Positions 1 through 8,546 of a stretch of DNA of 64,000 nucleotides are shown here, piece after piece; the first letter of the stretch is position 1; every line of letters starts with the position of its first letter. Where the stretch lies: the NCBI RefSeq assembly GCF_020833685.1, contig NZ_JACKZY010000002.1:186001-250000 (forward strand), in the 5' to 3' direction. The position numbers and the translations under genes are program-made. This stretch comes from Nitratireductor sp. B36 (GTDB lineage Bacteria > Pseudomonadota > Alphaproteobacteria > Rhizobiales > Rhizobiaceae). The notes under the pieces are model-generated. The model had not been told where the DNA came from and did not search any database. It was given only the letters and a program-made list of their open reading frames with translations.

Positions 1-1
1 G

Positions 2-1096
2 GTGCGGATGGAAGATGCCGGAAAGATCAAGAAGGGTATGTTCGACTATTTCCTCGCCCACGCCGCAAAGGTGGGCGAGCGCATTCTGAACGGCGAAGAG
101 GTCGGGCTCGTGGACCGGCTGAAATACCGGCTCGGAGAGTTCATGGTCTATGGCCCGCTGAAAAACCGCATGGGCTTTTCGAACATGCGTGTCGGCTATA
201 CGGCCGGCGAGGCCATCGGGCCGGAGCTTTTCTCCTTCTACCGCTCGCTTGGTCTGAACCTGAAACAGCTCTACGGCCAGACGGAAGCCACCGTCTACAT
301 CACCGCGCAGGAAGACGGTAAAATCCGTCCCGACACGGTCGGTCTGCCATCGCCGGAGGTGGAAATCCGCATCGCCGAGAGCGGCGAGGTGATGTATCGC
401 TCGCCGGGCGTTTTCGTCGGCTACTACAAGAACGACGAGGCCACCCGCGAGACCAAGACCGAGGATGGCTGGGTGCACACGGGTGACGCCGGATTCTTCG
501 ACACGGACGGCCAGCTCAAGATCATCGACCGGGCCAAGGATGTCGGCAAGCTCGCCTCGGGCGCGCTGTTCGCGCCGAAATACATCGAGAACACGCTGAA
601 GTTCTTCCCCGACATTCAGGAGGCGGTGGCGTTCGGCCATGGGCGCGAGTTTTGCGCGGCCTTCATCAATATCGATCTGCAGGCGGTCGGCAACTGGGCC
701 GAGCGCAACAACATCGCCTATGCGTCCTATCAGGAGCTGGCCGGGCATCCGCGTGTCTACGAGACCATCGCCGCCCATGTGAACGAGGCCAATCGCAGGC
801 TCGCCCGCGAGCCGCTGATGGCGGCCTCCCAGATCAGGCGCTTCCTTGTGCTGCACAAGGAACTGGATGCTGATGACGGAGAGCTGACCCGCACCCAGAA
901 GGTGCGCCGCAAGTTCATCGCCGAGCGCTATGGCGAGCTCATCGAGGCACTTTACGATGGCTCGTCGGAGAAGTTCGTGGAAACGCAGGTCACCTATGAG
1001 GACGGCCGCAAGGGCATCATCCGCGCGACGGTGAAGATCGTCGATGCCGAGATCCACGCGGTTCCGGCCGAAAATGTCCGGGAGGCTGCCGAATGA
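2..1096 (+). CDS. Long-chain acyl-CoA synthetase / AMP-binding ligase (C-terminal part, cut by window edge)
   Basis: The frame is open to the left edge, so the true start and the N-terminal half lie outside the window; about 364 residues remain. Visible are the adenylation motif YGQTEAT (residues about 91-97) and the hinge block GWVHTGDAGFFDTDGQLKIIDR (about 155-176), followed by a C-terminal lid domain. These place it among ANL-superfamily acyl-CoA synthetases, which make an acyl-AMP and then an acyl-CoA from a carboxylic acid, ATP and CoA in the cytosol. The stop overlaps the next start (ATGA), so it is translationally coupled to an ABC transporter operon. I infer that it activates the acid which that transporter imports; the acid itself cannot be read from the sequence. 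Confidence 0.9.
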   Translation: MRMEDAGKIKKGMFDYFLAHAAKVGERILNGEEVGLVDRLKYRLGEFMVYGPLKNRMGFSNMRVGYTAGEAIGPELFSFYRSLGLNLKQLYGQTEATVYITAQEDGKIRPDTVGLPSPEVEIRIAESGEVMYRSPGVFVGYYKNDEATRETKTEDGWVHTGDAGFFDTDGQLKIIDRAKDVGKLASGALFAPKYIENTLKFFPDIQEAVAFGHGREFCAAFINIDLQAVGNWAERNNIAYASYQELAGHPRVYETIAAHVNEANRRLAREPLMAASQIRRFLVLHKELDADDGELTRTQKVRRKFIAERYGELIEALYDGSSEKFVETQVTYEDGRKGIIRATVKIVDAEIHAVPAENVREAAE

Positions 1097-1917
1097 ACCC
1101 GCGTCCCGATCCCAACCAACTCACCGCGCCGGACGATGGCATCGCCAGGGGCGGCGTGCTGCTCGACGTGAAGAACGTCTCGCTTTCCTTCGGCGGCGTG
1201 AAGGCGATCACCGACATTTCGCTTGATGTGCTGAAGGGCGAAATTCGCGCCATCATCGGCCCCAACGGTGCCGGCAAGACCTCGATGCTCAATGTCATCA
1301 ACGGGTTCTACACGCCTCAGGAAGGCGCGATCATCTTTCGTGGGCGCGAGCGCCGCTCCATGAAGCCACACGAAGCGGTGGGGCAGGGCATTGCCCGCAC
1401 CTTCCAGAACGTCGCGCTCTTCAAGGGCATGTCGACGCTCGACAACATCATGGCCGGCCGCTCGGTCATGATGAAGCGCAATATCGGCTGGCAGATGCTC
1501 TGGCATGGGCCGGCGCTGCGCGAGGAGATCGAACATCGCGAGAAGGTCGAGGAGATCATCGACTTTCTGGAGATCCAGCACATTCGCCGCACACCGGTGG
1601 GCAAGCTGCCCTATGGCCTGCAAAAGCGTGTCGAGCTTGGCCGCGCGCTTGCCATGGAGCCGACGCTTCTTCTCCTCGACGAGCCCATGGCGGGCATGAA
1701 CCTTGAGGAAAAGGAAGACATGAGCCGCTTCATCATCGACGTGAACCAGCAGCGCGGCACCACGATTGCGCTGATCGAGCACGATATGGGCGTGGTCATG
1801 GACCTGTCCGACCGCGTGGTGGTGCTCGATTACGGCAAGAAGATTGCCGATGGCCCGCCCGATGAGGTGAAGAACAATCAGGATGTGATCGACGCCTATC
1901 TGGGCGTCCCGCACTAG
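1093..1917 (+). CDS. Liv-type (branched-chain amino acid family) ABC transporter ATP-binding protein, LivG-like
   Basis: This 274-residue ATPase has Walker A GPNGAGKT (residues 56-63), a signature in the LPYGLQKR form, Walker B LLLLDEPMAG and the switch histidine in LIEHDMGVVM. The Q-loop region reads ARTFQNVALF. This is the LivG-type arrangement, with a slightly long N-terminus of about 20 residues before the domain. It energises uptake through the two permeases that follow. It overlaps the upstream ligase by 4 bp and is followed by the LivH-type permease after 19 bp, all in one operon. The Liv fold is clear; the substrate is not. Confidence 0.92.
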   Translation: MNPRPDPNQLTAPDDGIARGGVLLDVKNVSLSFGGVKAITDISLDVLKGEIRAIIGPNGAGKTSMLNVINGFYTPQEGAIIFRGRERRSMKPHEAVGQGIARTFQNVALFKGMSTLDNIMAGRSVMMKRNIGWQMLWHGPALREEIEHREKVEEIIDFLEIQHIRRTPVGKLPYGLQKRVELGRALAMEPTLLLLDEPMAGMNLEEKEDMSRFIIDVNQQRGTTIALIEHDMGVVMDLSDRVVVLDYGKKIADGPPDEVKNNQDVIDAYLGVPH

Positions 1918-1936
1918 GGGCAGGACGGAGGAACGC

Positions 1937-2896
1937 ATGGAATTCTTGAACGATGTTCTGGTGCAGCCCTTCGCCGATATGGCGGCGGCCCCCGATTTCC
2001 TGCTTCAGGTGCTCTGGGAAGGGCTCGTCGGCGGGGTGCTCTACGCGCTGATCGCGCTCGGCTTTGTGCTGATCTACAAATCCTCGCGCATCTTCAATTT
2101 TGCGCAGGGCATCATGGTGGTGTTTGCCGCGCTGACGCTGGTGGGCCTCTATGAAAAGGGCGTGCCGGCCCTGCTTGCGCTGCCGCTCACGCTGGCCGTA
2201 ATGCTGGTGCTTGCCATGACGATCGAGCGCGTGGTGCTGCGGCCGCTGGTCAACCAGCCCGACATCATCCTGTTCATGGCGACCATCGGTATCACCCTGT
2301 TCCTGATCGGCTTCGGCGAACTGATCTTCGGCGGCGAGAACAAGGTGATGATTACAGAGCAGCTGTTCATCCCGACAGGCAGCATTGTGTTCGAGCCATT
2401 CGGCGGCTTCGTCTCCATCGAGGAGAAAGACCTGACGGCGGTCATCGGCGCCATGGTGCTGGTGGCGGCTCTTCTGGTCTTCCTCAACAAGTCCAAGATC
2501 GGCCGTGCCATCCGGGCGCTTGGCGATGACCATCAGGCCGCTCTCTCGGTCGGCATTTCGCTTTCCACCATCTGGGTGATCGTCTGGTTTATCGCCGGTG
2601 TCATCGCGCTTGCCACGGGCATTGTCTGGGGCGCGCGGGCCGGTGTGTCCTTCGCGCTGGAGGTCATCGCCTTCAAGGCGCTGCCGGTGCTCATGCTCGG
2701 CGGTCTGGAAAGCGTCATGGGCGCGATCATCGGCGGGCTGGCCATCGGCATTCTGGAAAAGCTCTTCGAGATCTATTGGGGTCAGCCGCTGCTTGGCGGC
2801 AACACCGAAGCGTGGTTCGCCTACATGCTGGCGCTGCTCGTGCTTCTCTTCCGCCCGCAGGGGCTGTTTGGCGAAAAAATCATCGAGCGGGTATAA
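1937..2896 (+). CDS. Liv-type ABC transporter permease, LivH-like
   Basis: This is a 319-residue integral membrane protein with about eight hydrophobic segments. The N-terminal block GVLYALIALGFVLIYKSSR and the glycine-rich loop VLMLGGLESVMGAIIGGLAIG are typical of LivH permeases of the HAAT family. It forms the inner-membrane channel with the LivM-type protein, whose gene starts 3 bp after this stop. A GGAGGAACGC sequence just before the ATG supports the start. The C-terminus FRPQGLFGEKIIERV is the usual family ending. Confidence 0.92.
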   Translation: MEFLNDVLVQPFADMAAAPDFLLQVLWEGLVGGVLYALIALGFVLIYKSSRIFNFAQGIMVVFAALTLVGLYEKGVPALLALPLTLAVMLVLAMTIERVVLRPLVNQPDIILFMATIGITLFLIGFGELIFGGENKVMITEQLFIPTGSIVFEPFGGFVSIEEKDLTAVIGAMVLVAALLVFLNKSKIGRAIRALGDDHQAALSVGISLSTIWVIVWFIAGVIALATGIVWGARAGVSFALEVIAFKALPVLMLGGLESVMGAIIGGLAIGILEKLFEIYWGQPLLGGNTEAWFAYMLALLVLLFRPQGLFGEKIIERV

Positions 2897-2899
2897 TTC

Positions 2900-3976
2900 A
2901 TGTTCTACCGCACAGCAGGTCAGTTCAAGACCAGTTACCAAGCCGATCACGCGCTGTTTCCGGTGCGACAGGATGCGTTTCTGCTCGGCGTCATCCTCAT
3001 CTTCGCCTTTGTCATCTTTCCGCTCACGGCGAGCGAATTCACCTTCCGAGCGCTGTTGATCCCGGTATTGATCTATTCGCTGGCAGCCCTCGGCCTCAAC
3101 ATTCTCACGGGTTATGCGGGACAATTGTCGCTCGGCACCGGGGCCTTCATGGGCGTGGGCGCCTATGCCTGCTACAAGCTCATCACCATCTTTCCGGAAA
3201 TGAACATCGTGGTGGCGATTGCGATGTCCGGCTTTTTTTCTGCCGCCATCGGCGTGCTGTTCGGCCTGCCTTCGCTGCGCATCAAGGGGTTCTACCTCGC
3301 CATTGCCACGCTGGCCGCGCAGTTCTTTCTCGTCTGGCTGTTCCAGAAATGGGCATGGCTCTACAATTACAACGCGTCCGGCGCGATCCAGGTGCCCAAT
3401 ATCGAGATGTTCGGCATCACTGTCGCAGGTCCGCGTGCCACGGCCATCACGCAATATTACTTCGTTCTCTGCGTTGTCTGCGTGATCACCTTCTTTGCCA
3501 TCAACATCACGCGCGGTCGCATCGGCCGCATGTGGAAGGCGGTGCGCGACATGGATATCGCCGCAGAGCTTGTGGGCATCAATCTGATGCGCTCCAAGCT
3601 CATGGCCTTCTTCGTTTCATCCTATGTGGTGGGCATTGCCGGCGCGCTGTTCGTGTTCCTGTGGCGTGGTGCGGCGGAGGCGAACCTGTTCGACATTCCA
3701 TTGTCGTTCCGCGTGTTGTTCATTGCCATTATTGGCGGGTTGGGTTCGATCCTCGGCAATTTCCTCGGCGCCATCCTTATCGTTGCCCTGCCGGTCATCA
3801 TCGGCAGTGTGCCGCAGGCGTTCGGCATCCCGCTCGATTCAGCCATGGTCGAGCATTTGAACATCATGATCATCGGTGCGCTCATCATCGCCTTCCTGAT
3901 CATCGAGCCGCACGGGCTCGCGCGATTCTGGGCGATGATCCGCGAGAAATTCATTCTGTGGCCTTTCCCGCATTAG
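2900..3976 (+). CDS. Liv-type ABC transporter permease, LivM-like
   Basis: This 358-residue membrane protein has the LivM hallmarks ALGLNILTGYAGQLSLGTGAFMGVGAYA and the cytoplasmic loop FAINITRGRIGRMWKAVRDMDIAAELVGINLMRSKL (both quoted loosely, about residues 68-95 and 200-235), which is the ATPase-docking region. About ten membrane segments are visible. The N-terminal 25 residues before the first helix are hydrophilic, which is common in the family. It begins 3 bp after the LivH-type gene and is followed by the substrate-binding protein gene. The two permeases are presumed to form a heterodimer. Confidence 0.92.
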   Translation: MFYRTAGQFKTSYQADHALFPVRQDAFLLGVILIFAFVIFPLTASEFTFRALLIPVLIYSLAALGLNILTGYAGQLSLGTGAFMGVGAYACYKLITIFPEMNIVVAIAMSGFFSAAIGVLFGLPSLRIKGFYLAIATLAAQFFLVWLFQKWAWLYNYNASGAIQVPNIEMFGITVAGPRATAITQYYFVLCVVCVITFFAINITRGRIGRMWKAVRDMDIAAELVGINLMRSKLMAFFVSSYVVGIAGALFVFLWRGAAEANLFDIPLSFRVLFIAIIGGLGSILGNFLGAILIVALPVIIGSVPQAFGIPLDSAMVEHLNIMIIGALIIAFLIIEPHGLARFWAMIREKFILWPFPH

Positions 3977-4048
3977 GCGGAAAAGGTGTCTGAGACGGGG
4001 AGTGTTCGCCCCTTCCTTTCGGAGAACGGAACAAGTGGAGGAAAGAGT

Positions 4049-5368
4049 ATGAAGAGAATGCTCAGAAATGCGATCCTGTCGTCAGCCCTTCTTGCTGCCG
4101 CCAGCGTCGCCGTCCCTGCTGTTGCGCAGGACGAGGCCATCTACATTCCGAACCTGGCCTACCGCACCGGCCCCTTCGCGGCCACCGGCACACCGCTCAT
4201 GAATGGCCAGCGCGATTACATCACGCTGTTAAACGAGCGCGATGGTGGGCTGAACGGCGTCAAACTCGAATATGACGAGTGCGAAACCGGTTACAACACC
4301 GAGAAGGGTGTCGAGTGCTACGAAAAGACCAAGGCGCGCGCCGTGGTCACGCAACCCTGGTCCACCGGCATCACGCTACAGGTGCTGCCGAAATCGAATG
4401 TCGACAAGATACCGATCCTCGCGCCCGGCTATGGCTTCTCGCCCATGGCCGATGGCAAGGTGTTCCAGTGGGCCTACAACCCGCCGTCTTCCTATTGGGA
4501 TGGCGCGTCGATGATCCTGAAGAACATTTCGGATGGCAATCTCGACAGTCTCAAAGACAAGAAGATCGCCTTCCTGCATCTCGATCATCCGTTCGGCAAG
4601 GAGCCTCTGCCCCTGCTTGAAGTGCTGGCCGAAAAGCATGGCTTCAACCTGGTTCCGATCCCGGTCGGTTTGACCGAAATGCAGAACCAGTCGGCGCAGT
4701 GGCTGCAGATCCGCCGCGAGCGTCCCGATTTCGTGGTGATGTGGGGCTGGGGTGCGATGAACGCCGGCGCCATCACCGAAGCGGTAAAGACCAAATATCC
4801 GATGGACCAGTTTGTCGGTGTTTGGTGGTCCGGCCATGATGGTGACCTCAAGCTGGTCGGCGACCAGGGCAAGGGCTACCGTTCCATTTCCTGGAGCGTG
4901 CCGAATTCCGAGGCTCCGCTCATGGCCGACATCAAGAAATATGTTGTCGATGCCGGCAAGTCGCAGATCAACCAGTCTGAAGGCGAGTTCGATTCCGTCT
5001 TCTATCAGCGCGGTTTGATGATCTCCGTCATTCTGGTCGAGGGCATCAAGGCCGCTCAGGAAGAGTTCGATGTGCGCAATCCCAGCCCGGAGCAACTGCG
5101 CTGGGGGCTGGAAAACATCAAGCTGGATGAGGCGCGGCTGAAGGAGCTCGGTGCCGAAGGCATGCTCGTCCCCTTCAGCACCTCATGCGCCGATCACACC
5201 GGCCATGGTGGCGGCTGGATGCTGCAGTGGGACGGTGCCAAATTCGTCAAGGCATCGGATCTGCTGACACCAGACCGTACCGAGATCGAAAAACTGGAAG
5301 CTGAAAAGGCCAAGGAATATGCGGAAGCCAACGCGCCCTGGCCGGTCAATGAAGAGTGCAGCATGTAG
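4049..5368 (+). CDS. Liv-type ABC transporter periplasmic substrate-binding protein
   Basis: The start at 4049 is preceded by GGAGG at good spacing and opens a Sec signal peptide (MKRMLRNAILSSALLAAASV, cleavage near AVAQ-DE). In-frame starts further upstream would bury that signal. The mature protein of about 415 residues resembles periplasmic-binding-protein type 1 (Peripla_BP_6) receptors. It has two cysteines near the N-terminus (YDECETGY and GVECYEK) that could form a disulfide. The gene sits between the permeases and the second ATPase, completing a five-component Liv system. I cannot assign the ligand; the linked acyl-CoA synthetase argues for a carboxylate rather than a branched-chain amino acid. 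Confidence 0.88.
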   Translation: MKRMLRNAILSSALLAAASVAVPAVAQDEAIYIPNLAYRTGPFAATGTPLMNGQRDYITLLNERDGGLNGVKLEYDECETGYNTEKGVECYEKTKARAVVTQPWSTGITLQVLPKSNVDKIPILAPGYGFSPMADGKVFQWAYNPPSSYWDGASMILKNISDGNLDSLKDKKIAFLHLDHPFGKEPLPLLEVLAEKHGFNLVPIPVGLTEMQNQSAQWLQIRRERPDFVVMWGWGAMNAGAITEAVKTKYPMDQFVGVWWSGHDGDLKLVGDQGKGYRSISWSVPNSEAPLMADIKKYVVDAGKSQINQSEGEFDSVFYQRGLMISVILVEGIKAAQEEFDVRNPSPEQLRWGLENIKLDEARLKELGAEGMLVPFSTSCADHTGHGGGWMLQWDGAKFVKASDLLTPDRTEIEKLEAEKAKEYAEANAPWPVNEECSM

Positions 5369-5445
5369 GCACTTTTTGCCACGGCTCCCCGCCGCGTGCG
5401 GGGAGCAATTCTCCGAGACGTCTCCGAGACATGGGAACCGACGGC

Positions 5446-6279
5446 ATGACGACATCAGCGCCCGCGCCGCAGACAGACGAGCAGATCCTCGAAGTCAACA
5501 ATATCGAGGTCATCTACGATCACGTCATTCTTGTTTTGAAAGGCGTTTCGCTCTCAGTGCCGCGTGGTGGCATCACCGCGCTGCTTGGAGCAAATGGAGC
5601 GGGCAAAACCACGACGCTTAAAGCTATTTCCAACCTTCTGCATGCCGAGCGGGGCGAGGTGACCAAGGGGTCGATCCTGTTCGGCGGCGACGAAGTGCAG
5701 AACCTCTCGCCCAACGATCTGGTGCGCCGGGGCTGTATTCAGGTCATGGAAGGGCGGCACTGTTTCGGCCATCTCTCGGTGGAGGATAATCTGCTGACGG
5801 GCGCCTTCACCCGGCGCGACGGGCAGGCAGCGATCCGCGAGGATCTGGATCTCGTCTACTCCTATTTCCCGCGTCTGAAGGAGCGGCGCAACTCGCAGGC
5901 CGGCTACACCTCAGGCGGCGAGCAGCAGATGACGGCAATCGGCCGGGCGCTCATGTCGCGACCGAAGATGATCCTGCTTGACGAACCTTCCATGGGGCTT
6001 GCACCGCAACTGGTCGAAGAAATCTTCGAGATCGTCAGAAAGCTGAATGAGGAGCAGGGCGTCTCCTTTCTCCTGGCAGAGCAGAACACCAATGTGGCGC
6101 TGCGCTATGCCAAATACGGATACATTCTGGAATCGGGCCGGGTCGTGCTCGATGGTGAGGCGAAGGCGCTGCGCGAGAATGAGGACGTGAAGGAGTTCTA
6201 TCTCGGTGTCGGCGGCGAGGGCCGGCGCTCTTTCCGGAACGTCAAACACTACAAGCGGCGCAAGCGCTGGCTCTCGTGA
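5446..6279 (+). CDS. Liv-type ABC transporter ATP-binding protein, LivF-like
   Basis: This second ATPase of the transporter has Walker A GANGAGKT, signature TSGGEQQMTAIGRAL and Walker B MILLDEPSMGL. An in-frame ATG at 5431 is an alternative start; I prefer 5446 because GGGAACC lies at a better distance. The family core ends near EFYLGVGG, but this protein runs on with a basic tail (GRRSFRNVKHYKRRKRWLS), longer than a typical LivF. It lies 77 bp after the receptor gene and ends the operon; no strong terminator is seen before the next gene. Confidence 0.9.
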   Translation: MTTSAPAPQTDEQILEVNNIEVIYDHVILVLKGVSLSVPRGGITALLGANGAGKTTTLKAISNLLHAERGEVTKGSILFGGDEVQNLSPNDLVRRGCIQVMEGRHCFGHLSVEDNLLTGAFTRRDGQAAIREDLDLVYSYFPRLKERRNSQAGYTSGGEQQMTAIGRALMSRPKMILLDEPSMGLAPQLVEEIFEIVRKLNEEQGVSFLLAEQNTNVALRYAKYGYILESGRVVLDGEAKALRENEDVKEFYLGVGGEGRRSFRNVKHYKRRKRWLS

Positions 6280-6493
6280 TTCATGCGTTTTTTGGAGCGT
6301 AGCGTCTGAATTGTGGAACACCATTCCACGTCGAACGAACTGATTTTTCCACATTCCGTACCGTTTCCGTGAAATCAGTTCTGTTCTGGTGCCTCAAACC
6401 GCATTGGATTGTTCATGCGGCAATCCTCCCATTGCCCTTCCGTCATCTTTTCGCTATCTCCCAAGACCAATTCTATTCCCATGGGGTTTTGAG

Positions 6494-6721
6494 ATGGCAG
6501 AGAATTTGCCGGCCGGACCGGCCGAAACGGGCGCGGAAATGGACTACGCCGAACACGAAAAGACCTATGATCTTTTCCTGGCCGTCATCAAATATTCGAG
6601 CGTCGTGGTTGTCGCCATTCTGATCGCAATGGCATTTGGTTTCTTCACCTCCGCTGGTTTCTTCTCCAGCACCGTTCTCTTCATTCTGATCTCGGTGATC
6701 GGCAGCTGGCTGCTGCGCTAG
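6494..6721 (+). CDS. aa3-type cytochrome c oxidase subunit IV family protein
   Basis: This 75-residue protein starts MAENLPAGPAETG and contains the family signature MDYAEHEKTYDLFLAVIKYS before a hydrophobic C-terminal half forming one or two membrane spans. This is the small bacterial aa3 oxidase subunit IV found in alphaproteobacteria, an accessory subunit of the terminal oxidase. In-frame starts upstream would add an unrelated, low-quality N-terminus, so 6494 is chosen. It stands alone, 214 bp after the Liv operon and 79 bp before pntAA, away from the catalytic oxidase subunits; this separation from the main cta cluster is something I recall from other Hyphomicrobiales. Confidence 0.85.
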   Translation: MAENLPAGPAETGAEMDYAEHEKTYDLFLAVIKYSSVVVVAILIAMAFGFFTSAGFFSSTVLFILISVIGSWLLR

Positions 6722-6800
6722 GAGCCATTCTGCCGTGACGTGACGTGCGGAGCCGCTCCCTCGGCTCCGTGAATTGGGGGGACGGTCCAACCGAAAGGAT

Positions 6801-8120
6801 ATGACGGTGGGACAAAGCATATTTGTGCCTAAAGAAATTGACGTAACGGAAGGCCGTGTTGCGGTCTCTCCGGAAACGGTCAAGCGATTTGTGGGTCTCG
6901 GTTTCGACGTGATTGTCGAGAAAAACGCAGGCGAACAATCGCGCATTGTCGATAGCGAATTTGAAAAGGCCGGTGCAAAGATCGGCAAGGCGTCCGATGC
7001 CGGCAAGGCCGATGTCGTCCTGAAGCTGCGCCGCCCGACACCTGCCGAGGTGAAGACCTACAAAAAGGGTGCGCTCGTCCTCGCCTCCATGGATCCATAT
7101 GGCAATGAGGGTGACGTCGCCGCGATGGCATCAGCAGGCGTCACCGCCTTCGCCATGGAGTTCATGCCACGCATCACGCGCGCCCAGTCCATGGATGTTC
7201 TGTCCTCGCAGGCCAACCTTGCCGGTTACCGCGCCGTGATCGATGCCGCCGCCGAATATGATCGCGCGCTGCCGATGATGATGACCGCCGCCGGCACCGT
7301 GCCTGCCGCCAAGGTGTTCGTCATGGGCGCCGGCGTTGCCGGCCTTCAGGCCATCGCCACCGCGCGCCGCCTGGGTGCAGTCGTTACCGCCACCGACGTG
7401 CGTGCGGCAGCGGGCGAGCAGGTCCAGTCGCTCGGCGCGAAATTCATCATGACCGAGGCGCTGAAGGATGCCTCGGGCGAGGGCGGGTATGCCCGCGAAC
7501 TGACCGACGAAGAAAAGAAGGCCCAGGCCGAACTCGTCGCCGAACACATCGCCAAGCAGGATATCGTCATCACCACGGCGCTCATTCCGGGCCGGCCTGC
7601 GCCGCGTCTTGTCAGTGCCGATATGGTCAAGTCCATGAAGCCCGGCTCCATCATCGTCGACCTGGCAGTCGAGCGCGGTGGCAATGTGGAAGGTGCAAAG
7701 GCCGGAGAGGTCGTCACCACGCCCAATGGCGTCAAGATCATCGGCCATCTCAATGTGCCGGGCCGCGTCGCCGCATCCGCATCGCTGCTCTATGCGAAGA
7801 ACCTCTACACCTTCCTGGAGACCATGGTCGACAAGGAGAAGAAGGTGCTCGCCGTCGATATGGAAGACGAGCTGGTGAAGGCCACCATGCTTACCCATGA
7901 TGGCAAGGTCGTGCATCCCAATTTCGTCGACACCGCAAAACCCGCTGCCAAGGCCGCCGCGCCGAAAAAGGCGCCAGCCCGCAAGGCGACGCCGGCGCGC
8001 AAGCCCGCAGCCAAGGCTGCTGCCGGCTCCGCCGCGGCGAAGAAAACGGCAGGAAAGCCGGCTGCTGCGTCCAGCGCTGCCGATAAGCCTGCCGCAACCA
8101 AATCGGGGGGAGAATCCTGA
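6801..8120 (+). CDS. pntAA: NAD(P) transhydrogenase subunit alpha, part 1 (dI, NAD(H)-binding), with basic Ala/Lys/Pro tail
   Basis: PntAA is the cytosolic NAD(H)-binding domain of the proton-translocating transhydrogenase, which makes NADPH from NADH at the cost of proton motive force. The core has the Rossmann motif [18 protein letters not shown] and the conserved RDQ-equivalent loop [11 protein letters not shown]. The start at 6801 follows AAAGGAT; a TTG at 6774 is an alternative. The normal domain ends near [10 protein letters not shown] (about residue 380). Beyond it are about 60 residues (7932-8117) made almost only of Ala, Lys, Pro, Ser and Thr, resembling a histone H1 tail, a feature absent from textbook PntAA. 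The stop overlaps the pntAB start by one base. Confidence 0.93.
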   Translation: MTVGQSIFVPKEIDVTEGRVAVSPETVKRFVGLGFDVIVEKNAGEQSRIVDSEFEKAGAKIGKASDAGKADVVLKLRRPTPAEVKTYKKGALVLASMDPYGNEGDVAAMASAGVTAFAMEFMPRITRAQSMDVLSSQANLAGYRAVIDAAAEYDRALPMMMTAAGTVPAAKVFVMGAGVAGLQAIATARRLGAVVTATDVRAAAGEQVQSLGAKFIMTEALKDASGEGGYARELTDEEKKAQAELVAEHIAKQDIVITTALIPGRPAPRLVSADMVKSMKPGSIIVDLAVERGGNVEGAKAGEVVTTPNGVKIIGHLNVPGRVAASASLLYAKNLYTFLETMVDKEKKVLAVDMEDELVKATMLTHDGKVVHPNFVDTAKPAAKAAAPKKAPARKATPARKPAAKAAAGSAAAKKTAGKPAAASSAADKPAATKSGGES

Positions 8121-8545
8121 TGGAACCAACCGCACTAGAAAAGGCGCTCGACCAGCTCGAAAGCGCCGCGGCGAGCGTTCGCGCCGCCATTGAAGGCATG
8201 CAGGCGGCCGAAGTCGCCGATGCCGCCGGCGCGCTTGCGCATGGCGCATCCGGCGGGGCGATCGATCCGTTTGTCTTCCGCTTCGCCATTTTCGTGCTGG
8301 CGATTTTCGTCGGCTACTACGTGGTCTGGTCGGTAACGCCGGCGCTGCACACGCCACTCATGTCGGTCACCAACGCGATCTCGTCGGTGATTGTCGTTGG
8401 CGCGCTGCTGGCCGTGGGCATTTCCGCTTCAGGCCTTGCCACCGGCTCCGGCTTCATCGCGCTCATCCTGGCGTCGGTGAACATCTTTGGCGGCTTCCTC
8501 GTGACCAGCCGCATGCTTGCCATGTACAAGAAGAAGGACAAGTGA
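8120..8545 (+). CDS. pntAB: NAD(P) transhydrogenase subunit alpha, part 2 (first membrane domain)
   Basis: This 141-residue protein has an amphipathic, alanine-rich N-terminal stretch (residues 1-45), then a hydrophobic region with about three membrane spans, including [19 protein letters not shown], the family signature. It supplies part of the proton-translocating membrane domain dII. The split of PntA into two genes is the arrangement known from Rhodospirillum and other alphaproteobacteria. It overlaps pntAA by one base, and pntB starts one base after its stop, so all three are co-translated. Confidence 0.93.
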   Translation: MEPTALEKALDQLESAAASVRAAIEGMQAAEVADAAGALAHGASGGAIDPFVFRFAIFVLAIFVGYYVVWSVTPALHTPLMSVTNAISSVIVVGALLAVGISASGLATGSGFIALILASVNIFGGFLVTSRMLAMYKKKDK

Positions 8546-8546
8546 C

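Noticed and set aside
1796..3454. Open frame of 552 codons on the minus strand opposite the Liv permeases
   Set aside because: Asp/Arg/His/Gln-rich product without domains; the membrane proteins on the plus strand are certain.
2776..3993. Open frame of 405 codons on the plus strand overlapping the LivM-like gene
   Set aside because: Same-strand alternative frame with Arg/His/Cys-rich product; the LivM frame has clear family motifs.
6313..6329. GTGGAA-N5-TTCCAC inverted repeat after the LivF-like gene
   Set aside because: Short, no T-run behind it and no regulator nearby; too weak to call a terminator or operator.
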